From the NCBI RefSeq assembly GCF_000717645.1, contig NZ_JNZZ01000016.1:248001-312000 (forward strand): 64,000 nt of DNA, read 5' to 3'. Positions within the stretch are counted from its first letter, which is position 1. Each line of letters begins with the position of its first letter. The notes beneath the pieces were generated by a model. It was not told the DNA's origin. It saw only the letters and a list, made by a program, of their open reading frames with translations, and ran no database searches. Shown one piece after another: positions 1-7,949 of the stretch. The DNA comes from Streptomyces californicus. GTDB taxonomy: Bacteria > Actinomycetota > Actinomycetes > Streptomycetales > Streptomycetaceae. The position numbers and the translations under genes were made by a program.

Positions 1-1176
1 GAGCGCCGGGTCGGTCGCGACCCGGTAGTCGCGCTCGACGCGGACGCGGTCCGCCGCGTCGCGCAGGCAGTACCCGCCGGCCTCGCCGAGCACGCCGAGC
101 GGATCGGCGGGGCTGTATCCGGTGGCGAACACCACGACGTCGGCGTCGAGTTCGGACTCCTCGCCGGTCACCAGGGACGTCACCGTGGCGCGGACGCCGT
201 CGTCCCCCTCCGCCACGCGGGTGACCCGGGACACGTTGAGGAACCGCAGCCGTTCGGTGCCCAGGACCTTCTCCCGGTACATCTGGCGGTAGAGGTCGTC
301 GATGAGGTCGATGTCCACCACGGAGTAGTTGGTGTTGGCGTGGTAGGCCATCAGGCTGCTCTTGACCGCCTCGGGGGCCGCGAAGTAGTCGTCGACGGCC
401 TCCGGGTCGAAGATGCGGTTGGCGAAACCGCTGTCGTCGGCGGGGCTGTAGCCGTACCGGGAGAAGACGGCGCAGATCTCGGCGTCCGGGAAGCGGCGGT
501 GCAGATAGGCGACGTTCTCGGCGGCGCTCTGGCCGGCGCCGACGACGACGAACCGCGAGGGCGCCGCGCCGTCGAGGGTGTCGACCTTGCGCAGCAGGTC
601 GGAGTTGTGCCAGACGCGGGCGCCCCGCTCCACCCCCTCGGGCACGAGGGGGCGCAGCCCGGTTCCGATGACGAGGTTGCGGGCGCGGTGGACCGTGACC
701 TCGTCGCCGCAGCGAACGGTCACGTCCAGGTGCTCGATCGCGCCGTCGTGGACGAACGGGGTGACGCCGACGACCTCGTGGCCGTAGGAGACCTGGTCGT
801 CGACCTTCGCCGCGGCCCATTCGAGGTAGTCGTGGAACTCCACCCGCAGCGGAAAGAGGTTCTTGTGGTTGATGAAGTCGATCAGCCGGCCCTTGCTCTG
901 CAGATAGCACAGGAAGCTGAACTCGCTGGCCGGGTTCCGGAGCGTCACCAGGTCCTTGAGGAAGGAGACCTGCATGGTGGCGTCGTCGATGAGCATGCCG
1001 CGGTGCCAGCCGAAGCCCGTCTGCTGCTCGAAGAAGTGGGCGGTGACCGAATCCTGCCTGCCGACTTTGCTGTTGTGCTCGCTGAGCGCGATCGCCATGG
1101 CCACATTGGACGGGCCGAAGCCTATGCCGATGAGGTCGTGGACCGGTGGTGTGTCGCCAGGAAGAACCTGAGACAT
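1..1176 (-). CDS. L-ornithine N5-monooxygenase (SidA/PvdA family), 3' end outside window
   Basis: Flavin-dependent N-hydroxylase that makes N5-hydroxyornithine for hydroxamate siderophores. Reading down from the ATG at 1176, the FAD-binding motif GIGFGPSN is at residues 17-24, the family stretch MQVSFLKDLVTLRNP is near 68-82, an NADPH-binding VVGAGQSAAE is near 211-220, DDSGFANRIFDPE is near 247-259, and an ATGYSP motif comes late. The SFLKDL/LQSKGRLIDF region looks like the ornithine rather than the lysine branch, but substrate is an inference. The gene is cut by the left edge after 392 codons, so the stop and any downstream siderophore genes are not visible. The ATG is followed by a short Gln/Pro leader and there is an iron box 89 bp upstream, which fits DmdR/IdeR control. 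Confidence 0.9.
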   Translation of the reverse strand, partial: MSQVLPGDTPPVHDLIGIGFGPSNVAMAIALSEHNSKVGRQDSVTAHFFEQQTGFGWHRGMLIDDATMQVSFLKDLVTLRNPASEFSFLCYLQSKGRLIDFINHKNLFPLRVEFHDYLEWAAAKVDDQVSYGHEVVGVTPFVHDGAIEHLDVTVRCGDEVTVHRARNLVIGTGLRPLVPEGVERGARVWHNSDLLRKVDTLDGAAPSRFVVVGAGQSAAENVAYLHRRFPDAEICAVFSRYGYSPADDSGFANRIFDPEAVDDYFAAPEAVKSSLMAYHANTNYSVVDIDLIDDLYRQMYREKVLGTERLRFLNVSRVTRVAEGDDGVRATVTSLVTGEESELDADVVVFATGYSPADPLGVLGEAGGYCLRDAADRVRVERDYRVATDPAL

Positions 1177-1264
1177 GTCACTCCCATCGTCCGGGAAGTC
1201 CGCCTGTCAGGCGTGAGGGGAAGGCACGGAAGGCGGGCATGCCGACGAAGCGGCCCGCCCGAAC

Positions 1265-1283
1265 TTAGGCGAGCCTAAGCTCA
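1265..1283 (-). promoter_or_regulatory. Iron box (DmdR1/IdeR-type operator)
   Basis: Read on the minus strand, TGAGCTTAGGCTCGCCTAA matches 16 of 19 positions of the actinobacterial iron-box consensus TTAGGTTAGGCTCACCTAA. It lies 89 bp upstream of the ornithine monooxygenase start. Repression by an iron-loaded DtxR-family regulator is known for siderophore genes; its action here is inferred. Confidence 0.75.
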
Positions 1284-1588
1284 CCAATCAGCCTTGTCGA
1301 TAGGGCACATGGGGTGGTGTTCCGCTGGCTCGCAGTCAAGTGTGGCTGAAAAACGGTGCTTTGGTATCCGTGGTGCCGCAACGGCCGTCGGGGGCGGGAA
1401 CAGGGCCGCGCCCCGCGTCCGCCCGCCCTCCGCGCTCCTCTCTCCCCGCCTCCCGCTCGCCCGCCCGCCCTCCGCCCCGGCCCTTCCGCCGCCCGTCCGA
1501 TCCCGTGTGCAAACCTTGCGGTAGCGAAGAATCGACGGGGTAGCCGGTGTGGTGACCGGTCCCGTCCGCACCCCGAGGAGGTCTTGCG
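1284..1588. other. Intergenic, no gene seen
   Basis: A GC- and CCGCCC-rich stretch between divergent genes. Frames through it are low-complexity Pro/Arg/Ala and look like shadows. A good ribosome site, GAGGAGG, lies at its right end, 8-14 nt before the ATG at 1589. I see no repeat, hairpin with T-run or RNA gene. Confidence 0.5.
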
Positions 1589-2101
1589 ATGACGTCACAC
1601 CAGCATGCCGGGGTCGACCGGCCGCCTCGATCCGGCGGCCGGCGGCGACGGCTCGCCCGTCTGCCGCCCGCCCTCTACCGCATGGGCCTCGGCCCGGTCT
1701 TCGGGCGGCGCCTGCTCCTTCTGCGCCACGCCGGCCGCGACAGCGGCCCGGACCGGCGGGTGGCCCTGGAGGTCGTCGCCCACGACCGCGGGGAGGGGAC
1801 CTGGATCCTGGCGTCGTGCCACGGCCCGGAGGCCGCCTGGTACCGCGCCCTGCGGACCAGGCCGAAGACCACGATCCAGTTCGGCAACCGCCACTACGCG
1901 GTCACCGCCCACTTCCCGAGCGCGGAGGAGGGCGGCGAGATCCTGGCCCGCTGCGCCCCCGCCCGCCCGCGGGCCGCCAGGCGGTTGTGCGCCTCGGCGG
2001 GCGTCGACATCGCCGACGGCGGACCGGACCCCTACCGGCGGGCCGGCCGCCGCATCCCCTTCGTCCGCCTGGACGCCGCCCCGGGCCAGTGCGTGCGCTG
2101 A
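1589..2101 (+). CDS. Nitroreductase/deazaflavin (F420)-dependent oxidoreductase family protein
   Basis: 170-residue protein of the DUF385/Ddn-like split-barrel family, whose members bind F420 or related cofactors and reduce quinones or other small molecules. Visible family features: LYRMGLGPVFGRRLLLL near the N-terminus, then GEGTWILASCHGPEAAWYRALRTRPKTTIQFGNRHYAVTA in the middle, the typical pattern of this fold (sequence split here by description, not copied in full). The ATG has a GAGGAGG ribosome site. It stands alone: the next gene starts 88 bp on and has its own promoter. Substrate unknown. Confidence 0.75.
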   Translation: MTSHQHAGVDRPPRSGGRRRRLARLPPALYRMGLGPVFGRRLLLLRHAGRDSGPDRRVALEVVAHDRGEGTWILASCHGPEAAWYRALRTRPKTTIQFGNRHYAVTAHFPSAEEGGEILARCAPARPRAARRLCASAGVDIADGGPDPYRRAGRRIPFVRLDAAPGQCVR

Positions 2102-2121
2102 CCGGCCGGCCGGCCGCGTTC

Positions 2122-2181
2122 TTACGGACCGGTGACGTGCGCGCGCCGCACCCCGGGGCGGCGCCGGTCCGGGCCTAGCGT
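2122..2181 (+). promoter_or_regulatory. Tandem-repeat operator and -10 box of the epimerase gene
   Basis: Two half-sites, TTACGG (2122-2127) and TGACGT (2133-2138), are spaced 11 bp start to start, the spacing usual for OmpR-type regulators. A TAGCGT -10 box sits at 2176-2181, 37 nt further on, and the ATG at 2190 begins 8 nt after it, so the transcript is probably leaderless. Closely similar arrangements occur at 5240-5296 and 9216-9420. Confidence 0.55.
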
Positions 2182-2189
2182 GGCGTTCC

Positions 2190-3287
2190 ATGCGCGTACT
2201 GGTCACCGGCGGAGCCGGGTTCATCGGGTCACACGTCGTCGCCGCACTCACCGCGGCCGGGCACGAGAGCGTGGTGCTGGACGCCCTGCTGCCGTCGGCC
2301 CACCCCGGCCCCACGCCCACCGCGCCGCCGGGCGACCGGACGGTCGTCGGGGACGTACGGGACCGGGAGGCGGTGGCGGACGCGCTGGCCGGGGTGGACG
2401 CCGTCTGCCACCAGGCGGCCATGGTCGGCCTCGGCAAGGACTTCGCGGACGCCCCGCTCTACGTCGGGTGCAACGACCTCGGCACCGCCGTGCTGCTGGC
2501 GGAGATGGCGGCGGCCGGGGTCCGGGACCTGGTGCTCGCCGGATCGATGGTGGTCTACGGGGAGGGCCGCTACACCTGCCCACGGCACGGCGCCGTCCGG
2601 CCGGGACCGCGCGCGGAGGCCGATCTGCGGGCGGGCAGGTTCGAGCCGCGCTGCCCGGACTGCGGAGCGGAACTGACCCCCGGTCTGGTGGCCGAGGACG
2701 CGCCGGTCGACCCGCGCAACGTCTACGCGTCGACCAAACTGGCCCAGGAGCACCTGGCCGCCGCGTGGGCGCGGGCGGCGGGCGGCCGGGCTGTGTCCCT
2801 CCGCTACCACAACGTGTACGGGCCGGGCATGCCGCGCGACACCCCCTACGCCGGCGTCGCCTCGTTCTTCCGCTCGGCCCTGGCGCGCGGCGAGGCGCCC
2901 CGGGTCTACGAGGACGGGGGCCAGCGGCGCGACTTCGTCCACGTACGTGATGTGGCCGCCGCGAACGTCCTGGCCCTGGAGGCGCTGCGGGAGCGGCGGG
3001 ACAGCTCGTTCGCCGCGTACAACACCGGCAGCGGCGAGCCGCACACCATCGGCGAGATGGCCGGCGCCCTGGCCGCCGCCCACGGCGGCCCGGACCCGGT
3101 GGTGACCGGGGAGTACCGCCTCGGCGACGTACGCCATGTCACCGCGGACTCGCGGGCGCTGCGCGAGGAGTTGGGCTGGCGGCCCCGCGTGCCGTTCGCC
3201 GAGGGGATGAGGGACTTCGCGGCGGCCGCGCTGCGCTCTCCCGGCGGGCCGCGCCGGGAGGACACCGTCACGCTGTCGGGAGCGTGA
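2190..3287 (+). CDS. NAD-dependent epimerase/dehydratase (nucleotide-sugar type) with cysteine-rich insert
   Basis: 365-residue extended short-chain dehydrogenase. The NAD-binding glycine motif TGGAGFIGSH is at residues 6-15, and the catalytic Tyr/Lys pair is in YASTK (Y179, K183). Such enzymes interconvert or dehydrate nucleotide sugars in the cytoplasm. Between the SMVVYG strand and the active site is an insert of about 40 residues carrying C130, H133, C155 and C158 (YTCPRH and CPDCG), a likely zinc-binding knuckle found in a subgroup of this family. The 3' end overlaps the convergent kinase gene by 20 bp. The promoter repeats suggest it belongs to the regulon of the neighbouring response regulator. 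Exact sugar substrate unknown. Confidence 0.85.
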   Translation: MRVLVTGGAGFIGSHVVAALTAAGHESVVLDALLPSAHPGPTPTAPPGDRTVVGDVRDREAVADALAGVDAVCHQAAMVGLGKDFADAPLYVGCNDLGTAVLLAEMAAAGVRDLVLAGSMVVYGEGRYTCPRHGAVRPGPRAEADLRAGRFEPRCPDCGAELTPGLVAEDAPVDPRNVYASTKLAQEHLAAAWARAAGGRAVSLRYHNVYGPGMPRDTPYAGVASFFRSALARGEAPRVYEDGGQRRDFVHVRDVAAANVLALEALRERRDSSFAAYNTGSGEPHTIGEMAGALAAAHGGPDPVVTGEYRLGDVRHVTADSRALREELGWRPRVPFAEGMRDFAAAALRSPGGPRREDTVTLSGA

Positions 3288-4374
3288 CCGAGAAGCGGCA
3301 GCCGCCCCGGACGTTGCGGACCTCGGCCCGGCCGGCGTGCGCCTCGACGATGCCGCGCACGATGGCGAGGCCGAGGCCCGCTCCGGCGGGCGGGGTGCGG
3401 GCGTGGCTGCCGCGCCATCCGGTCTCGAAGACCCGGGGCAGGTCCTCCTCCGGGATGCCTCCGCATCCGTCGGTCACCGACAGCACCACCCAGCCGTCCG
3501 AGCGGTGCGCGGCCACGGCCACCGCGCCGTCGGGCGGGGTCCGGCGGATGGCGTTGACCAGGAGGTTGCCCAGAACCCGGCTCATCTCCTTGCCGTCGAC
3601 CTCCACCGGAACCTCCTCGATCCGGTCGCCGACCAGCCGCACACCGTGTTCCCGGGCGAGCGGGTCGGCCCCGGCCAGCGCGTCGCCCACCAGGTCCTGG
3701 AGGGAGATCCGGGCGGGCGACAGGGTGAGCGAACCGGCCTGGATCCGGGAGAGCTCGAAGAGGTCACCGACCATCACGTTCATCCTCTCGACCTCCGTCC
3801 GTATCTGCCGCAGATAGCGGCCGGAGTCGACGGCCATACCGTCCTCCAGCGCTTCGGCCATGGCCCGCAGGCCGGCGAGGGGCGTACGCAGGTCGTGCGA
3901 GATCCACGCGACCAGTTCGCGTCGCGAGGTCTCCAACGCGCGCTCCCGCTCCCGGGAACTGTCCAGCCGGGCGCTGGTGGCGGCCAGTTCACGGGCGAGT
4001 TCGGCCAGTTCGGCGGTGGGTTGCCCGGCAGGGGCGGCGAAGGTGCCGCCGTCACCGAACGAGCGCGCGGCGAGGGTGAGTTCATGGCTCCGGGCCGCGA
4101 CCCAGCGCCCCAGCAGGACGGCGGTGGCCAGGGAGACCAGGGCGGCCATGGCGACGACGGTCGTGATGACGTAGAGGTCGTGGGAGGAGAGGAGCATCGC
4201 CCAGGCGACCGTCAGCGTCCCGGCCAGCATCGCCGTGACGGCCACTCCGGCGACGACGCTGAAGGAGACCACCAGCGAGCGGTGGCGCAGAAGCCGCAGA
4301 ACGACCGCGCCGAGGAGCCCGGCGGCCGTCGCGCCGAGGAAGGCGAAGAGCGCGATGAGCAGGACGTCGTTCAT
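3268..4374 (-). CDS. Two-component sensor histidine kinase
   Basis: 368-residue membrane kinase, partner of the response regulator just upstream. Two hydrophobic segments open the protein (about residues 3-30 and 35-85, the second probably more than one helix), followed by a HAMP-like linker. The HisKA motif SHDLRTPLAGLRA carries the phosphorylated His; the ATPase domain shows an N box (NLLVNAIRRTPP), a G1 box DGCGGIPEEDLPRVFE and a G2 box GAGLGLAIVRGIVEAH. There is almost no extracellular sensor domain, so it may sense within the membrane. Its ATG overlaps the TGA of the regulator (ATGA), so the two are translationally coupled. The signal is unknown. Confidence 0.92.
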   Translation of the reverse strand: MNDVLLIALFAFLGATAAGLLGAVVLRLLRHRSLVVSFSVVAGVAVTAMLAGTLTVAWAMLLSSHDLYVITTVVAMAALVSLATAVLLGRWVAARSHELTLAARSFGDGGTFAAPAGQPTAELAELARELAATSARLDSSRERERALETSRRELVAWISHDLRTPLAGLRAMAEALEDGMAVDSGRYLRQIRTEVERMNVMVGDLFELSRIQAGSLTLSPARISLQDLVGDALAGADPLAREHGVRLVGDRIEEVPVEVDGKEMSRVLGNLLVNAIRRTPPDGAVAVAAHRSDGWVVLSVTDGCGGIPEEDLPRVFETGWRGSHARTPPAGAGLGLAIVRGIVEAHAGRAEVRNVRGGCRFSVTLPTA

Positions 4375-5180
4375 CGCGACCGGCCTTGGGACGACGGCGC
4401 GGGAAGACCGCCGGGGTCCTGGTCCGCCTCCGCTCCCTTTGAGGCCGGCCGCACGTCCAGCCGGTACCCCACGCCCCACACGGTGCGGATCAGGCGGGGA
4501 CGGGCCGGGTCGGTCTCGACCTTGCCGCGCAGCCTGCGGATGTGGACCGTGACCGTCGACGGGTCGCCGAAGTCCCATCCCCACACTTCCCGCATCAGCT
4601 CCTCCCGCCCGAACGCCTTTCCGGGGTGTCGCAGCAGAAAGGCGAGCAGGTCGAACTCCCGCAGGGTCAGGGCGAGTCCGCGCCCGTCCCGGTGGGCCTG
4701 CCGGGAGGCGGGATCGAGCACCAGGCCGCCGCCGCAGAGCGGAGCGGCGTCGGCCGGCGGCGGAGCGACCCGGGCCCGGCGCAGTACGGAGTCGACCCGC
4801 AGGACCAGTTCGCGCGGGCTGAAGGGCTTCGTGACGTAGTCGTCGGCGCCGGTCTCCAGACCGAGGACGCGGTCCTCCTCGTCGCCGCGGGCGGTGAGCA
4901 TGATGACGGGGACCGGCCCGTGGGCACGCATCCGGCGGCAGACCTCGAACCCGTCCATGGCGGGGAGCATCAGGTCCAGGACGACCAGATCGGGCCGGTG
5001 CGCCGCGAACCGCCGCAGCGCGGCGGGACCGTCGTCGGCCTGGTCGACCGCGTAGCCGGCGCGACGCAGGTACCCGACGACGACCTCGGCGACGGTCGGG
5101 TCGTCGTCCACGACGAGGACCAGGCCGCGCACGCCCCTGGGGGCGGGCTCCGCGTGCCGGGTCGGCGGGAGGTTCTCCAT
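4371..5180 (-). CDS. OmpR-family response regulator
   Basis: 269-residue DNA-binding regulator. The receiver domain (about residues 19-135) has the acidic pair in VVDDDP, phosphoacceptor D69 in VVLDLMLP, and K118 in YVTKPF. The C-terminal winged helix (about 155-245) has the usual LTLREFDLLAFLLRHPG and VTVHIRRLRGKVE elements. The ATG at 5180 was chosen because the receiver starts soon after it; no clear ribosome site precedes it, and a CAGAGT -10-like box lies 7 nt upstream, so it may be leaderless. It lies divergent from the glycosyltransferase gene and probably controls the tandem repeats at 2122, 5240, 9257 and 9361 (inference). Confidence 0.93.
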   Translation of the reverse strand: MENLPPTRHAEPAPRGVRGLVLVVDDDPTVAEVVVGYLRRAGYAVDQADDGPAALRRFAAHRPDLVVLDLMLPAMDGFEVCRRMRAHGPVPVIMLTARGDEEDRVLGLETGADDYVTKPFSPRELVLRVDSVLRRARVAPPPADAAPLCGGGLVLDPASRQAHRDGRGLALTLREFDLLAFLLRHPGKAFGREELMREVWGWDFGDPSTVTVHIRRLRGKVETDPARPRLIRTVWGVGYRLDVRPASKGAEADQDPGGLPAPSSQGRSR

Positions 5181-5239
5181 GCCCCAACTCTGGCACTCCG
5201 CTCCCGGCGTTCCGGTGGTAGAGCACCCCCATCCGGCCG

Positions 5240-5296
5240 ATGTCCCTGTTTCGTAAGAACCTGATGCCCGTAATGCCGGAGTTGTCTTCGTAGGGT
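5240..5296. promoter_or_regulatory. Shared operator/promoter of the response regulator and glycosyltransferase genes
   Basis: On the minus strand, TTACGA and GGACAT half-sites are spaced 11 bp (5256-5240), in the regulator direction. Facing right, a TAGGGT -10 box is at 5291-5296 and the GTG at 5304 starts 7 nt later. The repeat-to-box distance is 34 nt to the right and 47 nt to the left (to CAGAGT). The minus-strand 9-mer GTTCTTACG here is also found intact upstream of the epimerase (2118-2126). Confidence 0.5.
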
Positions 5297-5303
5297 GAGG
5301 CAG

Positions 5304-6065
5304 GTGACCGAATCTTCTGCGTCCCTCCCGCTTCCCCCCGTCCCGGACGGCGGCTCCCCGAGGGCGGACATCGTCCTGCCCTGCCTCGACGAGGCGGCCG
5401 CCCTGCCCCGGGTACTCGATCGCGTCCCCGCGGGCTGGCGCGCGATCGTGGTCGACAACGGCTCCACCGACGGTTCGGCCGACCTCGCCCGCTCCCTCGG
5501 CGCGACCGTGGTCACGGAGGAGCGGCGGGGGTTCGGCGCCGCCTGCCACGCGGGACTCCTCGCCGCCGATGCCGAGTTCGTCTGCTTCTGCGACTGCGAC
5601 GGTTCGCTCGACCCGGCCCTGCTCGCCGGCTTCGTCCGGCGGGTCGCGGACGGCGAATGCGATCTGCTGCTCGGCCGCCGTCGCCCCGAGGGCCGCGGCG
5701 CCTGGCCGGCGCACGCCCGAGCGGGCAACGCCGCGCTGGCCCGGATGCTGCGCCGCCGCACCGGGCTGCGGCTGCACGACCTCGGCCCGCTGCGGGCCGC
5801 CCGCCGCACCGACCTGCTCGCCCTGGACCTCACCGACCGGCGCAGCGGCTACCCCCTCCAGATGGTGGTCCGGGCCTCGGACGCCGGGCTGCGGGTCACC
5901 GAGAGCGACGTCCCCTACCGCCCGCGCACGGGGAAGTCGAAGGTGACCGGAACCTGGCGCGGCACCTGGCAGGCGGTCCGCGACATGCGGGAGGTCCTGC
6001 GGGAACCGCCCGTGGACCGCACGGCGGGCCGGGGCACGCGTGCACGGTCGGGGGCGCTGCGATGA
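5304..6065 (+). CDS. Family 2 glycosyltransferase
   Basis: Cytoplasmic or membrane-associated GT-A transferase of about 253 residues. It shows the nucleotide-binding VVDNGSTDGSADLA, the GFGAACHAG loop and the metal-binding DCDGS (a DxD motif), followed by DLGPLRAARR and PLQMVVRASDAG, as in polyprenyl-phosphate sugar synthases. No C-terminal membrane helices are present, so it resembles soluble DPM-type enzymes. Start: GTG 5304 fits a leaderless transcript; a GTG at 5295 in the same frame is possible. The stop overlaps the next ATG (ATGA), making the first gene of a three-gene operon with the DUF2064 and methyltransferase genes. Donor and acceptor are unknown. Confidence 0.85.
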   Translation: MTESSASLPLPPVPDGGSPRADIVLPCLDEAAALPRVLDRVPAGWRAIVVDNGSTDGSADLARSLGATVVTEERRGFGAACHAGLLAADAEFVCFCDCDGSLDPALLAGFVRRVADGECDLLLGRRRPEGRGAWPAHARAGNAALARMLRRRTGLRLHDLGPLRAARRTDLLALDLTDRRSGYPLQMVVRASDAGLRVTESDVPYRPRTGKSKVTGTWRGTWQAVRDMREVLREPPVDRTAGRGTRARSGALR

Positions 6066-6709
6066 GCGCCCGCGGATGCACGGAACTGCTGGTCATCGCC
6101 AAGGAGCCGGTGGCCGGACGGGTGAAGACCCGGCTCTGTCCGCCCTTCTCCCCCGCCGAGGCCGCCGAACTGGCCGCCGCCTCCCTCGCGGACACCCTGG
6201 AGACCCTGCTCGCCCTCCCCGCCCGGCGGCGCGTCCTGGTCCTCGACGGGCGGCCCGGTGACTGGGTCCCCCCGGGTTTCGAGGTGGTGCCGCAGAGCGG
6301 CGGCGGCCTGGACGAGCGCCTCGCGGCGGCCTTCGGCGGGTGTACGGGGCCGGCCCTGCTGGTCGGCATGGACACCCCGCAGATCGGCGCCGCGCATCTC
6401 GCGCCCGCTCTCGCTCCGGACGCCTGGGACGGCTGCGGGGCCTGGTTCGGTCCGGCCGAGGACGGCGGGTTCTGGGCCCTGGGCCTGGCGGAGCCCGATC
6501 CCGCGCTGCTGCTCGGGGTGCCGATGTCCGTCCCGGAGACCGGGGCGGTGCAGCGGCGCCGGCTGGTGGAGGCGGGACTCGCCGTACGGGAACTGCCGGT
6601 CCTGGTGGACGTGGACACCGCGGCCGACGCCCGTCGCGTCGCCTCGGCGGCGCCGGGCGGCCGGTTCGCGGCGGCGCTCGGCCGGCTGACCGGGGCGGGG
6701 GTGCGATGA
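6062..6709 (+). CDS. DUF2064 / TIGR04282-type glycosyltransferase-like protein
   Basis: 215-residue nucleotidyl/glycosyltransferase-fold protein. The family opening LLVIAKEPVAGRVKTRL (residues 9-25), the central VGMDTPQI and the later GPAEDGGFWALGL and VDVDTAADAR motifs are all present. Members were named from arsenosugar clusters but are widespread and mostly uncharacterised; in actinomycetes they commonly sit next to a family 2 glycosyltransferase, as here. Coupled by ATGA overlaps to both neighbours. Probably works with them on a modified sugar or nucleotide sugar; the reaction is not known. Confidence 0.82.
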   Translation: MSARGCTELLVIAKEPVAGRVKTRLCPPFSPAEAAELAAASLADTLETLLALPARRRVLVLDGRPGDWVPPGFEVVPQSGGGLDERLAAAFGGCTGPALLVGMDTPQIGAAHLAPALAPDAWDGCGAWFGPAEDGGFWALGLAEPDPALLLGVPMSVPETGAVQRRRLVEAGLAVRELPVLVDVDTAADARRVASAAPGGRFAAALGRLTGAGVR

Positions 6710-7557
6710 GCACGACCGTGCCCTCGTCCGGGCCGCCCGCACCGGCTCCGGCCTCCCCGGCCGAGGCCCGGGATCCCCTCGGTACGTCCGCCGACCGCGC
6801 GGGTACCACCTGGGGCGCCGACCCGTACGCCAACGCCCTGCGCACCGGCCGCGGTCCGCTGTTCCTGCGTCGCAGCGACGGCTGGCTGCTGCCCCTGGAC
6901 GTGGAGCGCTGGTGTTCCGGCGCGGGCTCCGCCGACCTGTCCGCGCTGCACCGGTGCGAGGGGCCGGTGCTGGACGTCGGCTGCGGGCCGGGGCGGCTGG
7001 TGGCGGAACTCGCCTCGCTCGGCCACCGGGCGCTGGGCATCGACGTCAGCGAGGCCGCGGTGGCCCGTACGCGGAGGCTGGGCGGCGCGGCCCTGGTCCG
7101 CAGCGTCTTCGACCCGCTGCCGGGCGAGGGCCGCTGGGGCACGCTGCTCCTGCTCGACGGAAACATCGGCATCGGGGGCGATCCGGCCGCCCTGCTGGAG
7201 CGGGCGGCCGCCCTGCTGGGCTCCGGTGGGCTCCTGATCGCCGAGAGCGCCCCCGTCGACGTGGACGAGCGGGTCCGGGTACGGCTCGACGACGGCCGCG
7301 GCGGGCTGTCCGGAGAGCCCGGCCCCTCCCCCGTGGGCGACGCCGGCGAGTCGTTCCCCTGGGCGCGGATCGGCACGGCGGCCCTGCTCCGGTACGCGCA
7401 CGCCGCCGGATGGCGTACGGCCGATCAGTGGGGTGCGGAGGAGCGGACCTTCGTGTCGCTGCGGCGTCCCGCACGGGAGCGGAGTGCCCGGACCAGCAGC
7501 CAGAGCGCGGAGAGGGCGAACAGCACGCCGGTGATCAGCAGCCAGTTGCCGAGGTAG
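6706..7557 (+). CDS. SAM-dependent class I methyltransferase
   Basis: 283 residues; the SAM-binding motif I is VLDVGCGPGRLVAELASLG (about residues 88-106), followed by GIDVSEAAVARTR. A TLLLLDGNIGIGGDPAALL segment resembles motif II/post-I of small-molecule methyltransferases. Third gene of the glycosyltransferase operon (ATGA overlap). The last 44 codons overlap the convergent membrane gene by 133 bp, and the tail after FVSLRRP is Ser/Arg-rich without clear fold, so an ancestral stop may have been lost. Acceptor unknown; a sugar or lipid-linked product of the upstream enzymes is a guess. Confidence 0.85.
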   Translation: MSTTVPSSGPPAPAPASPAEARDPLGTSADRAGTTWGADPYANALRTGRGPLFLRRSDGWLLPLDVERWCSGAGSADLSALHRCEGPVLDVGCGPGRLVAELASLGHRALGIDVSEAAVARTRRLGGAALVRSVFDPLPGEGRWGTLLLLDGNIGIGGDPAALLERAAALLGSGGLLIAESAPVDVDERVRVRLDDGRGGLSGEPGPSPVGDAGESFPWARIGTAALLRYAHAAGWRTADQWGAEERTFVSLRRPARERSARTSSQSAERANSTPVISSQLPR

Positions 7558-7949
7558 ACGTCCGGGGTGGTGCCGGCGGCGGCCTCGTACCGCCGTTCGG
7601 TCCGCCGGGCGATCAGCGGGAACCAGATCAGCAGGAGCAGGACGGAGAGGAAGGCGGGCACCCGGACGAAGTTCACCAGCGCGGTCCGGGGGCCGAGGGC
7701 GGCGCGCAGCGCCCGGTCGGCGCCGGCGTACACCGGCAGCAGCACCATGTCGTGCAGGACCGCCGATCCGGCGAACCAGAGCAGGACGCCCGCGGTGTCC
7801 CCGTCCAGCAGCCGTACGCCCGCGTAGCCGGCCAGACAGAACGTGGCGGCGAGCAGGACCGAATGGAGCGGGCCCTCGCCGTACAGCCTGCGCGGCGAGA
7901 GGCGCGAGCGGCGGGACGGCGGCGGTGGCGGAACGGCTCGGGTGGACAT
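7425..7949 (-). CDS. Conserved small integral membrane protein
   Basis: 174 residues with an Arg/Pro-rich N-terminus and about four hydrophobic segments (LLAATFCLAGYAGV, VLLWFAGSAVLHDMVLLPVY, VPAFLSVLLLLIWF, WLLITGVLFALSALWLLV). I cannot name a family with confidence. Its ATG shares one base with the stop of the upstream molybdopterin oxidoreductase (TGATG), so the two are coupled and it may be an accessory membrane subunit. It ends inside the 3' part of the convergent methyltransferase gene. Confidence 0.72.
   Translation of the reverse strand: MSTRAVPPPPPSRRSRLSPRRLYGEGPLHSVLLAATFCLAGYAGVRLLDGDTAGVLLWFAGSAVLHDMVLLPVYAGADRALRAALGPRTALVNFVRVPAFLSVLLLLIWFPLIARRTERRYEAAAGTTPDVYLGNWLLITGVLFALSALWLLVRALRSRAGRRSDTKVRSSAPH

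Noticed and set aside
340..1278. Long plus-strand frame over the ornithine monooxygenase
   Set aside because: Composition is Ala/Val/Asp/Gly-rich without fold, and the minus-strand frame encodes a clear SidA-family enzyme.
4371..5777. 468-codon minus frame reaching into the glycosyltransferase
   Set aside because: Only the part from 5180 is the response regulator; the rest is antisense to the GT2 gene and has no family text.
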